From JAFEDN01 sp963712715 (lineage in GTDB: Bacteria > Pseudomonadota > Gammaproteobacteria > Coxiellales > Coxiellaceae), in NCBI GenBank assembly GCA_963712715.1, contig CAVQJI010000017.1:18577-82576 (forward strand): a stretch of 64,000 bases of DNA. The letters run 5' to 3'. Below, piece by piece: positions 53,532-63,996 of this stretch. Position 1 is the first letter of the stretch, and every line of letters begins with the position of its first letter. Below the pieces are notes generated by a model. It made no database searches. It saw only the letters and a program-made list of their open reading frames with translations, and was not told the origin of the DNA. The position numbers and the translations under genes are program-made.

Positions 53532-54447
53532 ATGAAAACCCTTTCCAAAGTCAACCTAAATTTGCTGAAAATATTTCATACATTGATGCAGGAAAGGCAG
53601 GTTACCTTAGCTGCAAAAAAACTTCACTTGACTCAATCTGCCATTAGCAATTCCCTACATCAATTACGAGAATTACTCCATGATGAATTGTTTATTCGCG
53701 GCGTTAAAAAAATGATCCTACCAGGAAAGCTCTGAAATTGCCCCTGAAGTGGATCAGATACTCCGAAAGATTGAATCTTTTTTAGGTCAGGCAGAAACTT
53801 TCGACTATAAAACCTCACAGCGCCTATTTACCCTGGGTACGACGGATTATATCGATTTTATCTTGCTACCGTATCTTTATGCCTTCATTAAAAGAAAGCT
53901 CCGCATGTTTCTTTAAAAATATTGTCCATGAATGAATTTCCAACAGAGACTTTTGCCAACGGACAAATAGAACTGGGTATCTGTTTTGAAAAAGCTAGAT
54001 AAACAGCTTTGTCACGAGCCATTGTTCACCGATACCGCAGTTTGCATAGCCCGCACCAATCACCCTATTTTTGCCAAGCCTTTAACACTGGAACGCTATT
54101 TACAAGCGGAACATATTAGAACCGCAGTCTACTCACATGAATTAACCAAAACCGATCTCGCCCTGGCAAAATTCAATTTAAAGCGTGCGGTAAAAATAAC
54201 TATTCCTGAAATTCTACCTGCATTAAAAATAATATCGAATTCTGATCTAGTCGGCACGTTTTCCAAAAAACTCGTTATTCAGTCAGCAAAGTCTTACCAC
54301 CTGAGATATACTAACCCACCGATCAAAATTCCAGAGGTCAGCATCGTGCAGATTTGGCATCGTCAACAGCATAATGACCCCGGGTTATTATGGTTACGTT
54401 CAGTCATCAAAGAAATTTGTAATTCTAAAGACATTCAATCTGAATAA
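53532..54447 (+). pseudogene. LysR-family regulator with three frameshifts
   Basis: Starts MKTLSKVNLNLLKIFHTLMQ, with the LysR HTH intact (TLAAKKLHLTQSAISNSLHQ). The frame breaks near 53730 (resuming SSEIAPEVDQILRKIESFLG), near 53905 (resuming APHVSLKILSMNEFPTETFA) and near 53985 (resuming KLDKQLCHEPLFTDTAVCIA), and runs to 54447. Each piece matches the LysR effector-binding domain in order. Three separate indels point to true decay. Likely once the regulator of the adjacent FUSC gene. Confidence 0.8.
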
Positions 54448-54467
54448 CTATCATTTAAAATGATATT
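54447..54467. promoter_or_regulatory. 21-bp operator-like palindrome, promoter of the 54557 gene
   Basis: ACTATCATT-TAA-AATGATATT, one mismatch between arms. Same half-sites, spacer length and surrounding sequence as 51447-51467, starting in the last codons of the LysR pseudogene. Confidence 0.6.
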
Positions 54468-54556
54468 CTATATTAAATTATATCATTAGTATTAATGATC
54501 ATAATTGGATATAATATCCATATATAAAAAATAACCAAAAATGAGAGGGGAAAAAA

Positions 54557-55483
54557 ATGAAAAATAATATTTTAAGATTTGATGCGTATTTTAAAAAGTC
54601 TGATGAAATTGAAAGAATTCGACAAGCCTTGTCTCGGCCACAATATCAAACAATTCCTATAAAGACAGCACAAGAAATTGAGAAACTAAAAATCTCTGGA
54701 AGTATCTGTGCCAATATCTTAGATGAAATATCACCTTTTGTAATACCTGGCGTCACAAAAGAAAAACTCAATGATTTAATTCAAGATTTGATTTGCAATA
54801 AATATAGCGCTGAGGTTGATCGACTAGAAACTGACGCTGAAACCAATGCATCAGATCGTATATCTGCTTGTTTTGGTCATAATAATGTTATTGTAAATGC
54901 TGAACCTGATAATATTCCATTACAAATTGGTGATATTTTTGGGATTGATATTAGCATCAAAAAAAATGGGGGGTGTGGTGATACAAGGAAGTCATGGATT
55001 ATTGGTGATGAAGCATCGCCTAGCACTTTAAACTTATTCACTGTAAGTCAAAATGCTATGTGGCTAGCTATTAGCATGATCCGAGATGGTGTTAAAGTAG
55101 AAACAATCGCTAATGCCGTAGAGGAATATGCCAATAAGCGCGGTGTTTCCATGGTTAAGTTACCCGGATGTCAATTGTTTGCTGGACATTCTTTGGGTAA
55201 CCGCCATATGGATGGTTGGCTAATCCCACTGTATAAGAGTGAGATCAACAAAGACAGAATACTAAAAACAGGAATGGTGATAACCATAGAAACCTTTATG
55301 AGCGCCGGTAACGGTGAAGCCGAGCTTGTGAATAATTCATTAGGCTCAGCTGTCACTAAAGATGATTCCTACGCTTGTTATTGCGAACATGCAGTCGCAG
55401 TAACAGACACTGGCTGTGAAATTTTAGATTTGCGAGCTGGCGAAAAGGAATACTGGGTTAATTCATTACCTAATTTATTTTAA
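54557..55483 (+). CDS. Methionine aminopeptidase type I paralogue (M24)
   Basis: 308 residues: an extra N-terminal segment of about 35 aa, then IKTAQEIEKLKISGSICANI and the pita-bread fold. All five metal ligands are visible: Asp in FGIDIS, Asp in GDTRKSW, His in FAGHSLGNRHMD, Glu in VITIETFM, and Glu in CYCEHAVAVT. Removes N-terminal Met or acts on other peptides. The unusual N-terminus and accessory location suggest this is a second copy rather than the housekeeping map. AGAGGGG precedes the ATG. Shares its promoter type with 51622. Confidence 0.85.
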   Translation: MKNNILRFDAYFKKSDEIERIRQALSRPQYQTIPIKTAQEIEKLKISGSICANILDEISPFVIPGVTKEKLNDLIQDLICNKYSAEVDRLETDAETNASDRISACFGHNNVIVNAEPDNIPLQIGDIFGIDISIKKNGGCGDTRKSWIIGDEASPSTLNLFTVSQNAMWLAISMIRDGVKVETIANAVEEYANKRGVSMVKLPGCQLFAGHSLGNRHMDGWLIPLYKSEINKDRILKTGMVITIETFMSAGNGEAELVNNSLGSAVTKDDSYACYCEHAVAVTDTGCEILDLRAGEKEYWVNSLPNLF

Positions 55484-55572
55484 AAAAGTGAAATGAATTG
55501 GTTGACGTGAAAAAAGAAAATAATTCTGCTAAAAGCCCTGCTTTACAGGGCTGACCAGTTGCTCAGAAAATA

Positions 55573-57030
55573 TCATGAATTATTTGATTCCTTTCCTAAT
55601 AACTGACAAAAATCAATAATATTCGAAAAATATTGACTTTCGAGTATCTCATCTGATACGCCATTGACATGGATTAATACGGGACGCTTTGAAATATGTC
55701 GGGGGGCTTTTAATCGCCTCAGTTTTTGCTGCATCTCGGCAATGATGGAAGCCTGCACTAACTGCCTTGAAAATTTAATCTCGCATACAAACAGATTGTC
55801 ATACCGGGTTTGAATGAGATAATCGATCTGACATCCTTCCTGCCGCGATGTTTTACGTTGAAAAAATGGGTTATCATAAACAATTTCTTCCGGTTTTATA
55901 CCCAACACACTCTGAATTTTTTGTCGATTGTTTAAAACCAGATTTTCAAACTGGAAGCCCATGATAGTTTCCCATTGGGGTAATAAGGTTAATGACACCT
56001 GACTCAATCCATTGCGTAAAATTTTTTCTTTGTTGGGTAAAATATATTTAAGATAAAATCGTAAATAATTATCACTGATACGAAAGTGACTGAGTTTAGA
56101 AGATTTCCCATTTTTTAAATGCCAAGTGTAATCACGCCGAAGGAAACCTGACGTCACTAAATCTTCTAAGTAATCACCAATTACCCCACTTTTATCGACA
56201 CCTAATTTTTCATAAATCTCTTCGTATTCAAAAAAACCATTCGTAACACATTGCACAATCTCTTTATAAATAGGGCTTCTTTGTTAAAAATATCGGAAAA
56301 TATCTGATCAAATTCATTAAATAAAAGCCCGGATTTTTCAAAACACAATTGACGTATATTTTCTTCCGCAGGCAATTGAGGTTTCATTTCTTCTAAATAC
56401 TTAGGAACACCACCAGTTACCGCCAGTAACTTAAATTTTTCATAAGCAGAAATTTCTTCACCCATTTTAACCAAAACCGATTACAATCAAAAAGTGGTAA
56501 TTCTTCAAATCCAGTTTTCAAGAAACGCGACCCAAAAACCCGGTATTATTAAGGATATTTTTCTCAATCCAGGAAGATACGGATTCCGCACAAAACCATG
56601 ACTAGGTGAGGATTTTTTTTAAATCCAAATCCCATGCATTGTTAGTTTCCAAGAAAATCGGAATTTTTAGATCCCATCCATGATATTTCATCCAGAAAAA
56701 TAAGGGTTTTTCGGCGTGTACGCTTCGTAACCGCAAAAAAAGATCGTTCCAATCATTATCTTTAAAAGCAGGCTCTCCCAGTGATTTTCCGAGTTGCCAT
56801 CCAAATTCATGCAATTCATCCTGGATAGTGGCCTTTTCCGTTGGCGGAATACCCGAAAAAACATGGACGTGAGTGAACTGCTCACTAGATTCTTCAATTA
56901 AACGACTTTTGCCAATCCGCCGCCTTCCTCTTAGCACAATTAAGCTCGCTGAAGATTTCTGAAGCAAGGACTGCAACTGCTTGAGTTCTTTTTTTCTTCC
57001 AATAAAGGGGGAAGTTGTGATTGTTGTCAT
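55573..57030 (-). pseudogene. AAA ATPase with DUF234 C-terminus, multiply frameshifted
   Basis: The fragments, in order on the minus strand, are MTTITTSPFIGRKKELKQLQ with Walker A-like RGRRRIGKSRLIEE; a broken Walker B (FWMKYHGW where FLDEISWM is expected one frame away); EEISAYEKFKLLAVTGGVPK; and IYEKLGVDKSGVIGDYLEDL with the PD-(D/E)XK-like DUF234 tail (CQIDYLIQTRYDNLFVCEIK). At least three indels. Intact relatives are common accessory ATPases of unknown role, some toxin-like. Dead as sequenced. Confidence 0.75.
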
Positions 57031-57106
57031 AATACGATCCCTGAATAAAACTTTTCACTACATACGAAAAAGTCAATTTGGTGAAAACAAGATAAGGTTA
57101 CATACT

Positions 57107-57140
57107 TTTCACTAAAAATGCAAATGCATTTTTGGTGAAA
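57107..57140. promoter_or_regulatory. Palindrome upstream of the broken ATPase
   Basis: TTTCACTAAAAATGCA-AA-TGCATTTTTGGTGAAA, one mismatch between arms, with a further TTTTCACTA/GGTGAAAA pair nearer the gene (57050-57090). Probable operator of the divergent ATPase gene. The remainder of 57031-57387 is AT-rich with no gene seen. Confidence 0.45.
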
Positions 57141-57387
57141 TAGCTAACGAAGGGGGTACCCATAATGACTTGCCTATAAACGACTATAAACTTAAACTTC
57201 TTGGATTATCCTTTAATTTCTCGGCATGGCTACACCCCGGCGGAAAATTCATATTTATTGATATAAATCAATTTGTTGTGACCACAAAAATATCATCTGA
57301 CTAATATACAATAAAGATGGGAACATCTTGACATAGTTAAATAATAATGATATATTATTATCAATATTAATTATAAATTAGATTATT

Positions 57388-58283
57388 ATGAGAGCAATGG
57401 TGATTGGTATCATTCTTACCTTAAGTAGCGCATTAGTTTACGCCGTCCAAACAGCCATTGTGAAAGGACTTGGTGGTGAGATCCCCATTCCAGTCATTGT
57501 GTTTATTCAAAGTATGGTCTGCTCAGTGCTGATTCTCCCAGTGATCTTTGCGCAGGGACGTGCACGAGCCATACAGCTCATGAAAACAAAAAATATAAAA
57601 ATACATATCGTGAGAACACTATTCAGCTTAGGAATCAGCTATTTTTTATTTTCTGCCGTGAAATTTATTCCTTTGGTTGATGCGGCATTGCTGACTAACA
57701 CTGCTCCGCTGATGATGCCGATTCTGGGATTTTTGTTTATGTCACAAAAAATCAATCATCGTTTATGGCTACCCTTGTTGATGGGTTTGTTGGCGTGGCC
57801 TTGGTATTGCGACCCAATGGTGAAGTTTTCCAAATGGCCGCCTTGCTCGGTTTGGGAGCGGCAATTTGTATGGCGGCTTCAATCATGCTGATACGTCAGA
57901 CTTCCAAAACGGATGGAGCGTTGACCAGTGCTTTTTACTATTTCTTATTTTCCGTACCCATTTCAGCCATGGTTGCCACGCCATTTTGGCATTCTATTTC
58001 CTTACATCAATTATTGGTTTTATTAGGAATCGGCGCATTATTCTTTATTGTCCAGATTACATTGGTCTATTCGACAAAATTTGTTAGCGCACAAACTGTT
58101 TCTTCTCTTTATTTGTTTAACATTATTTTTTCAGCTTTACTGGGTTGGATTATTTGGCATTCTGCGCTCGATCTTATGATGATGTTCGGCATGCTGATCA
58201 CCATAATGGGTGCTGTGCTGACTATTCAAGCGCAAGGACTTTCGAAATCTCACAAACCTATGGCGGTCAGCATTCATGAATGA
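57388..58283 (+). pseudogene. EamA/DMT-family transporter, one frameshift
   Basis: Ten-helix drug/metabolite transporter. The first five spans are in the frame from 57388 (VIGIILTLSSALVYAVQTAI, AALLTNTAPLMMPILGFLFM). The second half is one frame over (GFVGVALVLRPNGEVFQMAA to 58283). Adding one base at GGGTTTG (about 57782-57788) joins them as LLMGFVGVALVLRPNG. About 298 aa when restored, a normal length. The next gene, a MarR regulator, overlaps its stop by 8 bp. Confidence 0.75.
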
Positions 58284-58713
58284 TGATATTGAATTTTTAA
58301 TCTGCGATACCGCACTCTTGTGGCGGCGGTTATTAAACAGCCAAACTAAGTTGATCGGCATTTCAAATATCGAGCGCCGAATTATTATTAATGTGGAGCG
58401 AGTGCCTGGCGCTACTCAAATTGAAATTGCTAATTTATTAGAAATCGAGCCGCAAAATTTGATTCGCCCATTGGATAAATTAGTCGCCGACAATTTAATT
58501 GAAAAACGTCCTGATCCTAAAGATAGACGTTCAAATACCTTATTTATTACTCAACAATGCCGGACTGTGCTTGCTAAAATTAATAAAATGATGAATACCA
58601 TGCGTCCGATTGCTCTCGCGAATTTATCGACTGAAGAAATCGAGCAATTGCAGAAAAATCTACTGAAAATTAAAGGAAATCTTGAATCTCACTTGATACC
58701 GGGTGAAACATGA
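58276..58713 (+). CDS. MarR-family regulator
   Basis: 145 residues with the winged-helix core (GATQIEIANLLEIEPQNLIR, PLDKLVADNLIEKRPDPKDR) and helical dimer ends. The D-P-K-D-R-R wing is typical. Overlaps the end of the transporter gene, so it likely controls that operon in response to a small aromatic ligand. Confidence 0.85.
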   Translation: MNDDIEFLICDTALLWRRLLNSQTKLIGISNIERRIIINVERVPGATQIEIANLLEIEPQNLIRPLDKLVADNLIEKRPDPKDRRSNTLFITQQCRTVLAKINKMMNTMRPIALANLSTEEIEQLQKNLLKIKGNLESHLIPGET

Positions 58714-58746
58714 AGGCTTTTCAATGAATAAATAATGGGGGATTTT

Positions 58747-59622
58747 ATGTTAACTGAATTCACAGATTTAAAGATTGAAGTAGATAAAAAAGTAACTATC
58801 CATTTAAAACATGGAGGGAAGGGACAACCCTTACTATTGCTTCATGGTTACCCCCAAACGCATTTAATGTGGCATAAATTAGCGCCTTTATTAGCAAAAT
58901 ATTTTACTGTAATTATGCCGGATTTGCGTGGATATGGAGATTCATCCAAACCGGAGAGCGATGCACAACACACCCCTTATTCTAAGCGTGCAATGGCCAG
59001 GGATCAAATTGTACTAATGGAAAAACTGGGCTACGACACATTTACAGTGATTGCTCATGACCGTGGCGCTCGAGTAGCGCATCGTTTGGCGCGAGATTTT
59101 CCTAACAAGGTAAAAAAATTAATTCTATTCGATATGTTGCCCACGCTGCATGTTTTCGAGAATATTGATATGGAGGTTGCCAAAGCCTATTACCATTGGT
59201 TTTTTCTCATTCAACCCGACGGCCTTCCGGAAAAATTAATTGGTGAAAATGCACTTTATTATATTCGAGAAAAATTGAGCCGTTGGTCAAAAGTGGGTTT
59301 AGCTGCGTTCCCTGATCAAGTTTTGAATGAATATATTCGCTGTTCTTCTACTCCTGAAGCCATTCACGCCGCCTGCGAAGATTATCGAGCAGCAGCGAGT
59401 ATTGACTTAGTTCATGACAAAGCAGACAGAGAAATAAAAATAAAATGTCCTTTATTAGTCTTGTGGGCAAAAGATGGGTTTATTGGAAAGCATTATTCTG
59501 TTTTAGAAGTGTGGAAACAATGGGCGGACTCAGTAGAAGGGGTTCCTATGAATAGTGGACACTTTATTCCAGAAGAAGCGCCACAAGAGACGTATCAAAT
59601 AATTTACGAATGGTTGCTGTAG
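58747..59622 (+). CDS. Alpha/beta hydrolase, haloacetate-dehalogenase-like
   Basis: 291 residues; GGGGGAT lies just before the ATG at 58747. HGYPQTHLMWHKLAPLLAK (oxyanion region), MPDLRGYGDSSKP, nucleophile elbow VIAHDRGARVAHRLA with Asp as nucleophile (HDRG), WAKDGFIGKHY and the base in SGHFIPEEAP. The HDRG nucleophile and YRAAASIDLVHDKAD segment resemble fluoroacetate dehalogenases/epoxide hydrolases; the real substrate is unknown. Confidence 0.8.
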   Translation: MLTEFTDLKIEVDKKVTIHLKHGGKGQPLLLLHGYPQTHLMWHKLAPLLAKYFTVIMPDLRGYGDSSKPESDAQHTPYSKRAMARDQIVLMEKLGYDTFTVIAHDRGARVAHRLARDFPNKVKKLILFDMLPTLHVFENIDMEVAKAYYHWFFLIQPDGLPEKLIGENALYYIREKLSRWSKVGLAAFPDQVLNEYIRCSSTPEAIHAACEDYRAAASIDLVHDKADREIKIKCPLLVLWAKDGFIGKHYSVLEVWKQWADSVEGVPMNSGHFIPEEAPQETYQIIYEWLL

Positions 59623-59726
59623 ATCGATTATCTGGACATCGAAATTGAGGATTAGGTTAGAATACAGTGGAATCTGTGATTGCCCACAAGCAATAAAGTG
59701 AATCTCCGGACAGATTTTTCCTGCAA

Positions 59727-60662
59727 TTATTTTAATACGGAATCGACAAAAAGTTTAAAAAATCCCCCATATTTCTCAGACTCTTCTGTCGCAGGCCAGT
59801 GTCCTGATTTTTTCAATATATCATAATGTCTATTTCTCTTGGTAAAAAAGTTAATACCTCCTTGATCAGGTGAATTAATCCATGCAGGTGGCGGCGCAAC
59901 CGTATCAAAAATACCTAAACTAATATGTACTGGAACATGCAGTCTTTCCATGAATAAACGCACATCATAATTTGCGAGCAATACTTGAAAATAATGTTTG
60001 AACATTATCATATTCAATTCTTCATTTCCCCATACTTTATTGCGATGATCCGTTTCAAAATCATACCAAAGAAGAGCATTCATTTTATGATAAGCATCAC
60101 GAAAGCTGATAAAATTTTGCAAATTTTCTTCACCAATTGCACTATCTCCCGGCTGCAATCCTTGAGCACTCAGCGCTTCTTTACGTTCTTCAGATGCTAT
60201 GGCTGCAAAATATTTTTCTTTTGTTATTTTCCACTCATCAGTCACAAGATAAGGAACAGGCGCCTCTGCTTCGACAAATAAAGTATTTTTTTGGAAAAAC
60301 AGAGCATAATAAAATGCCAATGCACTAAAACCAGAATGGCCATAAATGCCTATTTTTTCAGAATTCAACAATCCTTGTTGTACCAAACCCATTCGCACTT
60401 CTTCTAAATGCGTACACAGATCGTTTAAAGTAAACCTATTCACTACATCATTTGGCAATTCAGCCAACGACGAATTTTTACACCAATATAATTTAGGTGA
60501 AAAAAAACAATAATCCTTCAACAAGTTACCCAGTATGAATGACTGCTTTAACAATTTCCCATAAATCTCACCTGGCCCACAAATAATAATAGGAATATCT
60601 CCATGACCAAACCGCTCAACTTGAATAGAATATTTTTTTTCATTGATCGTTATTGTAAGCAT
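59727..60662 (-). CDS. Alpha/beta hydrolase (serine type)
   Basis: 311 residues. Nucleophile GHSGFSALAF (Ser, about 110), acid in LGIFDTVAPPPAW, base His in SGHWPATEESEKYG. Similar in outline to proline iminopeptidase-like hydrolases; no signal peptide. Single gene between unrelated neighbours. Confidence 0.7.
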   Translation of the reverse strand: MLTITINEKKYSIQVERFGHGDIPIIICGPGEIYGKLLKQSFILGNLLKDYCFFSPKLYWCKNSSLAELPNDVVNRFTLNDLCTHLEEVRMGLVQQGLLNSEKIGIYGHSGFSALAFYYALFFQKNTLFVEAEAPVPYLVTDEWKITKEKYFAAIASEERKEALSAQGLQPGDSAIGEENLQNFISFRDAYHKMNALLWYDFETDHRNKVWGNEELNMIMFKHYFQVLLANYDVRLFMERLHVPVHISLGIFDTVAPPPAWINSPDQGGINFFTKRNRHYDILKKSGHWPATEESEKYGGFFKLFVDSVLK

Positions 60663-60702
60663 CTTCAGACAATCTCCTGTAGAACGAGGTGTCAGCGTTG
60701 CA

Positions 60703-61865
60703 TTAATGAGTGGAAGCAGGGGTTTTCATAACCTGAGTAGAAAATCCAATCACACCGATGGCAATTAATGGTAATACAGCGGCAATCAAGAATAGAGAGT
60801 TTAAGCCTGGGCCATGATCAATGACAACACCACCCAAGCAAGCGCCTACAGCATTGCCCAGATTAAAAGCCGCGATGTTGAGACTGGAAGCCAAGCCTTG
60901 GCCTGCACCAACCGCTTTACTCAATACCCACATCTGCAAGGGCGCGACTGTGGCAAAAGCAGCAGCGCCTAATAAGGCAACCAGTATGATCGATAAAATT
61001 TTATGATGCATGCCTATACTCATGAATCCCAATGTTAGCGCCAATGCAAACAATGTCCCAATCACCGTTTTTAATAAACTTTTGTCAGCTAATTTTCCAC
61101 CCAGTAAATTACCGCCCACTAAACCTAAACCAAATAACAGCAAAATCGGCGAAACGGCTGATTCCTTAAAACCGCTGATTTGAGTTAAAATGGGTGCAAT
61201 ATAGGTGAATACCGCAAATACTCCAGCATATCCCAAGATTGTGGTTAAAAATCCCAGTAAAACCTGTGGGCGCATCATCGATTTAAGATCGGTTTTCCAA
61301 TCAGGATTTTGAACATTTGCCTCTTCTTTTGGCACAAATAACCACAACACAATTAAAGCGATACGGCAACTAACGTCACTGCCCAAAAAGTGGTACGCCA
61401 GCTATAAATTTGTCCCAACCAAGTGCCAAAAGGCACCCCAATGATATTAGCGACAGTCAAACCCATAAACATCATTGCAATAGCCGAAGCTCGTTTATTG
61501 GGAGCAACTAAATTGGTTGCGACAATAGAGCCAACGCCAAAAAATGTTCCATGGGCAAAAGCAGTTAAGATACGAGACGCCATCAATAAGGAATAGTTGG
61601 GAGCAATGGCGCAGAAAAAATTGCCTAAAGTAAAAATTATCATCAGTCCGATAAGCACTTGTTTTCTCGGCCAACGGGTGGTGAGCGCAGTTAAAATCGG
61701 CGCGCCAATCACAACGCCTAATGCATAGCCGGAAATTAATAAACCAGCCATGGAAATTGAGACGTTCATATCTCGGCTGATTTCGAGCAACAGACCCATG
61801 ATAACGAACTCAGTGACGCCGATTCCAAACGCACCCGCAGTCAAAGCAAATAACGCTAAGTTCAT
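60703..61865 (-). pseudogene. MFS efflux transporter (AraJ/YdhP-like), one frameshift
   Basis: N-terminal half (MNLALFALTAGAFGIGVTEFVIMGLL, first 20 diagnostic: six spans) ends prematurely at AVTLVAVSL. One added base near 61366 gives VAVIALIVLWLFVPKEEANV and continues through the second six spans to 60703. About 388 aa restored, a normal DHA1 length. Followed upstream by an ArsR-type regulator on the same strand. Confidence 0.75.
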
Positions 61866-61877
61866 GAGAGTCCTCGG

Positions 61878-62219
61878 TTACTTTTTAATAGAACGTTTTA
61901 CTTTTTTATCTTTTTGGTGATGCTGAAAAACAGCATGTAACAATCCTGGAAACCGTTTTTCGATATCGTCTTTACGCACAGTATTGATCACGGAAACTCC
62001 CTTTTTTTCCGAACATATCAATCCTGATTCCCGTAAGATTCGGGTATGAAAGGAAATGGTCGAAGCGGAAAGATGATCTTCGCAGGCTTCCGCACAATTC
62101 ATGCCCTCACACCCCATTAGCCGAAAAACCATATTCCGCCTGTAAGGGTCTGATAGAGCGTATAAAACGCTGTCAATAGTTAAATCGTCAACAGACGGGT
62201 GATAAAAATGTTTTGCCAT
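61878..62219 (-). CDS. ArsR-family winged-helix regulator
   Basis: 113 residues from MAKHFYHPSVDDLTIDSVLY; the longer in-frame start at 62255 lacks support. HTH at about 12-85 (LYALSDPYRRNMVFRLMGCE, HLSASTISFHTRILRESGLI). Cys residues in GCEGMNCAEACEDH lie near the recognition helix. It precedes the MFS gene by 12 bp and probably represses it. Confidence 0.8.
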   Translation of the reverse strand: MAKHFYHPSVDDLTIDSVLYALSDPYRRNMVFRLMGCEGMNCAEACEDHLSASTISFHTRILRESGLICSEKKGVSVINTVRKDDIEKRFPGLLHAVFQHHQKDKKVKRSIKK

Positions 62220-62325
62220 ATTGGATACTATATCACATATACTTCTATATTGCAATAGTACTGAAATATAGAACTTATAGAGGTTGAGGCAACCGGATTA
62301 TAGACTGGATTTAGTAACGAGCCAT

Positions 62326-63185
62326 TTACTTTGTATAGAAATCAATAAAACGCCTGATTTTAGATTGCAAATAACGGCTCTGCTGATAATATAAGTAGAC
62401 AGGCTGTTGTGACGAACTAAAATCTTTTAGCAATTCGATTAATCGTCCGTCTCTTAAAGCATCAGATACCATATAATCATGCAATTGCACAATTCCCATT
62501 CCTTGAATCGCGCAATCGCGTAATGCTTGGCTATCATTAATCCGCAAAAACGGTCGCACTGCCACTTCGCGATTATTCTTAAAAAGAATCACATGATCAG
62601 GCCGGCGCATACTGTGAGTCAAATAACGATGATGCCGCAAATCTTCCGGTGTTTTGGGTAGAGGATATTTTTTCAAATATTGGGGAGAAGCGCATAACAC
62701 ATAACGGGTAGTGGCGACACGTTTTCTGACTAAGTCGAGTGACTCCGGCATCGACATACCAAAAATTAAATCGATGTTTTCTTTTTCTAAATCAGGAAAC
62801 CGTTCCGCTAGTTCAAGCTTAATTTCCAATTTTGGATTTTGCGCCATAAATTTCGGCAATCGTGGTAACAAATATTGTAAAGCAAAATATCGACTACTGG
62901 TGATACTAGTGACCCGTGGCCACCGCCTGGCTGGCAGAAATCGTTCGCTCTGCGTCGGCTAATCCTTCCAACGCTTTTTTACACTGCTGATAATATTCAG
63001 CACCCATTTCAGTTAAAGATACCCGGCGAGTGGTGCGATACAGCAATTGGACGTGTAGATCCGCCTCTAATTCGCCACCTGCCGGCTGATGGCGGCAGTG
63101 GAAACATTGAGCTGACGGGCAGCAGCGGCGAAGCTGTTTGCTCGACAACGGCGATAAAAGCGGTAATTTGAGAGAAATGAGGCAT
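62326..63185 (-). pseudogene. LysR-family regulator, frameshifted
   Basis: The start MPHFSQITAFIAVVEQ at 63185 shifts within 50 bp. The HTH continues in another frame (SFAAAARQLNVSTAAISRQV), then ELEADLHVQLLYRTTRRVSL in a third, and the effector domain follows from about 62871 (LLPRLPKFMAQNPKLEIKLE) to 62326. At least three indels. Divergent from the MFS gene at 63268, the standard LysR-target layout. Confidence 0.8.
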
Positions 63186-63202
63186 GTGTTTATTATTACC
63201 AT

Positions 63203-63224
63203 TTAGTTAATAGTTATTAACTAA
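63203..63224. promoter_or_regulatory. LysR-type operator between the divergent genes
   Basis: TTAGTTAATA-GT-TATTAACTAA, perfect 10-bp arms, with a further ATAGTTATAAT-like half nearby (63241-63262). Located in the 80-bp divergent promoter region. Confidence 0.55.
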
Positions 63225-63267
63225 TTATAATATTGTTTACTATTAAATCAATAGTTATAATATTCCC

Positions 63268-63996
63268 ATGAAAAATAATACCCCAAAAATCCCTTTACTC
63301 ACCTTATTGCTGATGATTTCATTCGCCTCAGTGAATGCGGTGTTGTTTACTCCGGCGCTACCGGATATCGAACGCTTTTTTATGATCAGTGACAGCACAG
63401 CTCAACTGACCATTACCTGGTTTTTGATTGGCTATGCGCTAGGACAACTACTATACGGCCCTTTGGCTAATCGTTTTGGCCGTAAAAAAGCGCTGTTTGT
63501 TGGCATCGGTTTGCAAATCATCAGTAGTTTCATCTGTGTTGCATCGGGTTTAACACATACCTACTGGTTGCTCGTGACGGGTCGATTACTGTTGGCGTTG
63601 GGATCAGGAGCCGGTCTCAAGATGGCATTCACTCTCGTCAATGAATGTTATTCCGCTCAAATCGCCAGGCAAAAAATTTCCTATTTGATGATCGCTTTTG
63701 CGATTACTCCTGGGTTGGCGATCGCCCTGGGCGGATTACTCAATACTTATTGGGGATGGATGAGTTGCTTCTACGCCGGTGCAGTTTACGGCATTTTGTT
63801 ATTTCTTTTAGTCATACGCTTACCCGAAACACTCACCACGCTAGACTATCACGCACTAAAAATTCGCCACTTAATCTCTAGTTATCAATGTCAATTTAAA
63901 AATATATCGATGGTAACTGGAGGTTTGTTAATGGGCATGGCCACCAGTTTCGTTTATGTATTCGCAGCTTTATCGCCCTTTATTGCGATAGATTAA
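63268..63996 (+). CDS. MFS transporter (Bcr/CflA type), truncated
   Basis: 242 residues covering six to seven of twelve spans: MISFASVNAVLFTPALPDIE, GQLLYGPLANRFGRKKALFV (motif A) and LALGSGAGLKMAFTLVNECY. It stops at 63994-63996 just inside the window edge, far short of the usual 390-410 aa. The stop falls at the start of a span (AALSPFIAID), so an indel is likely and the rest probably lies beyond the window. Confidence 0.75.
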   Translation: MKNNTPKIPLLTLLLMISFASVNAVLFTPALPDIERFFMISDSTAQLTITWFLIGYALGQLLYGPLANRFGRKKALFVGIGLQIISSFICVASGLTHTYWLLVTGRLLLALGSGAGLKMAFTLVNECYSAQIARQKISYLMIAFAITPGLAIALGGLLNTYWGWMSCFYAGAVYGILLFLLVIRLPETLTTLDYHALKIRHLISSYQCQFKNISMVTGGLLMGMATSFVYVFAALSPFIAID

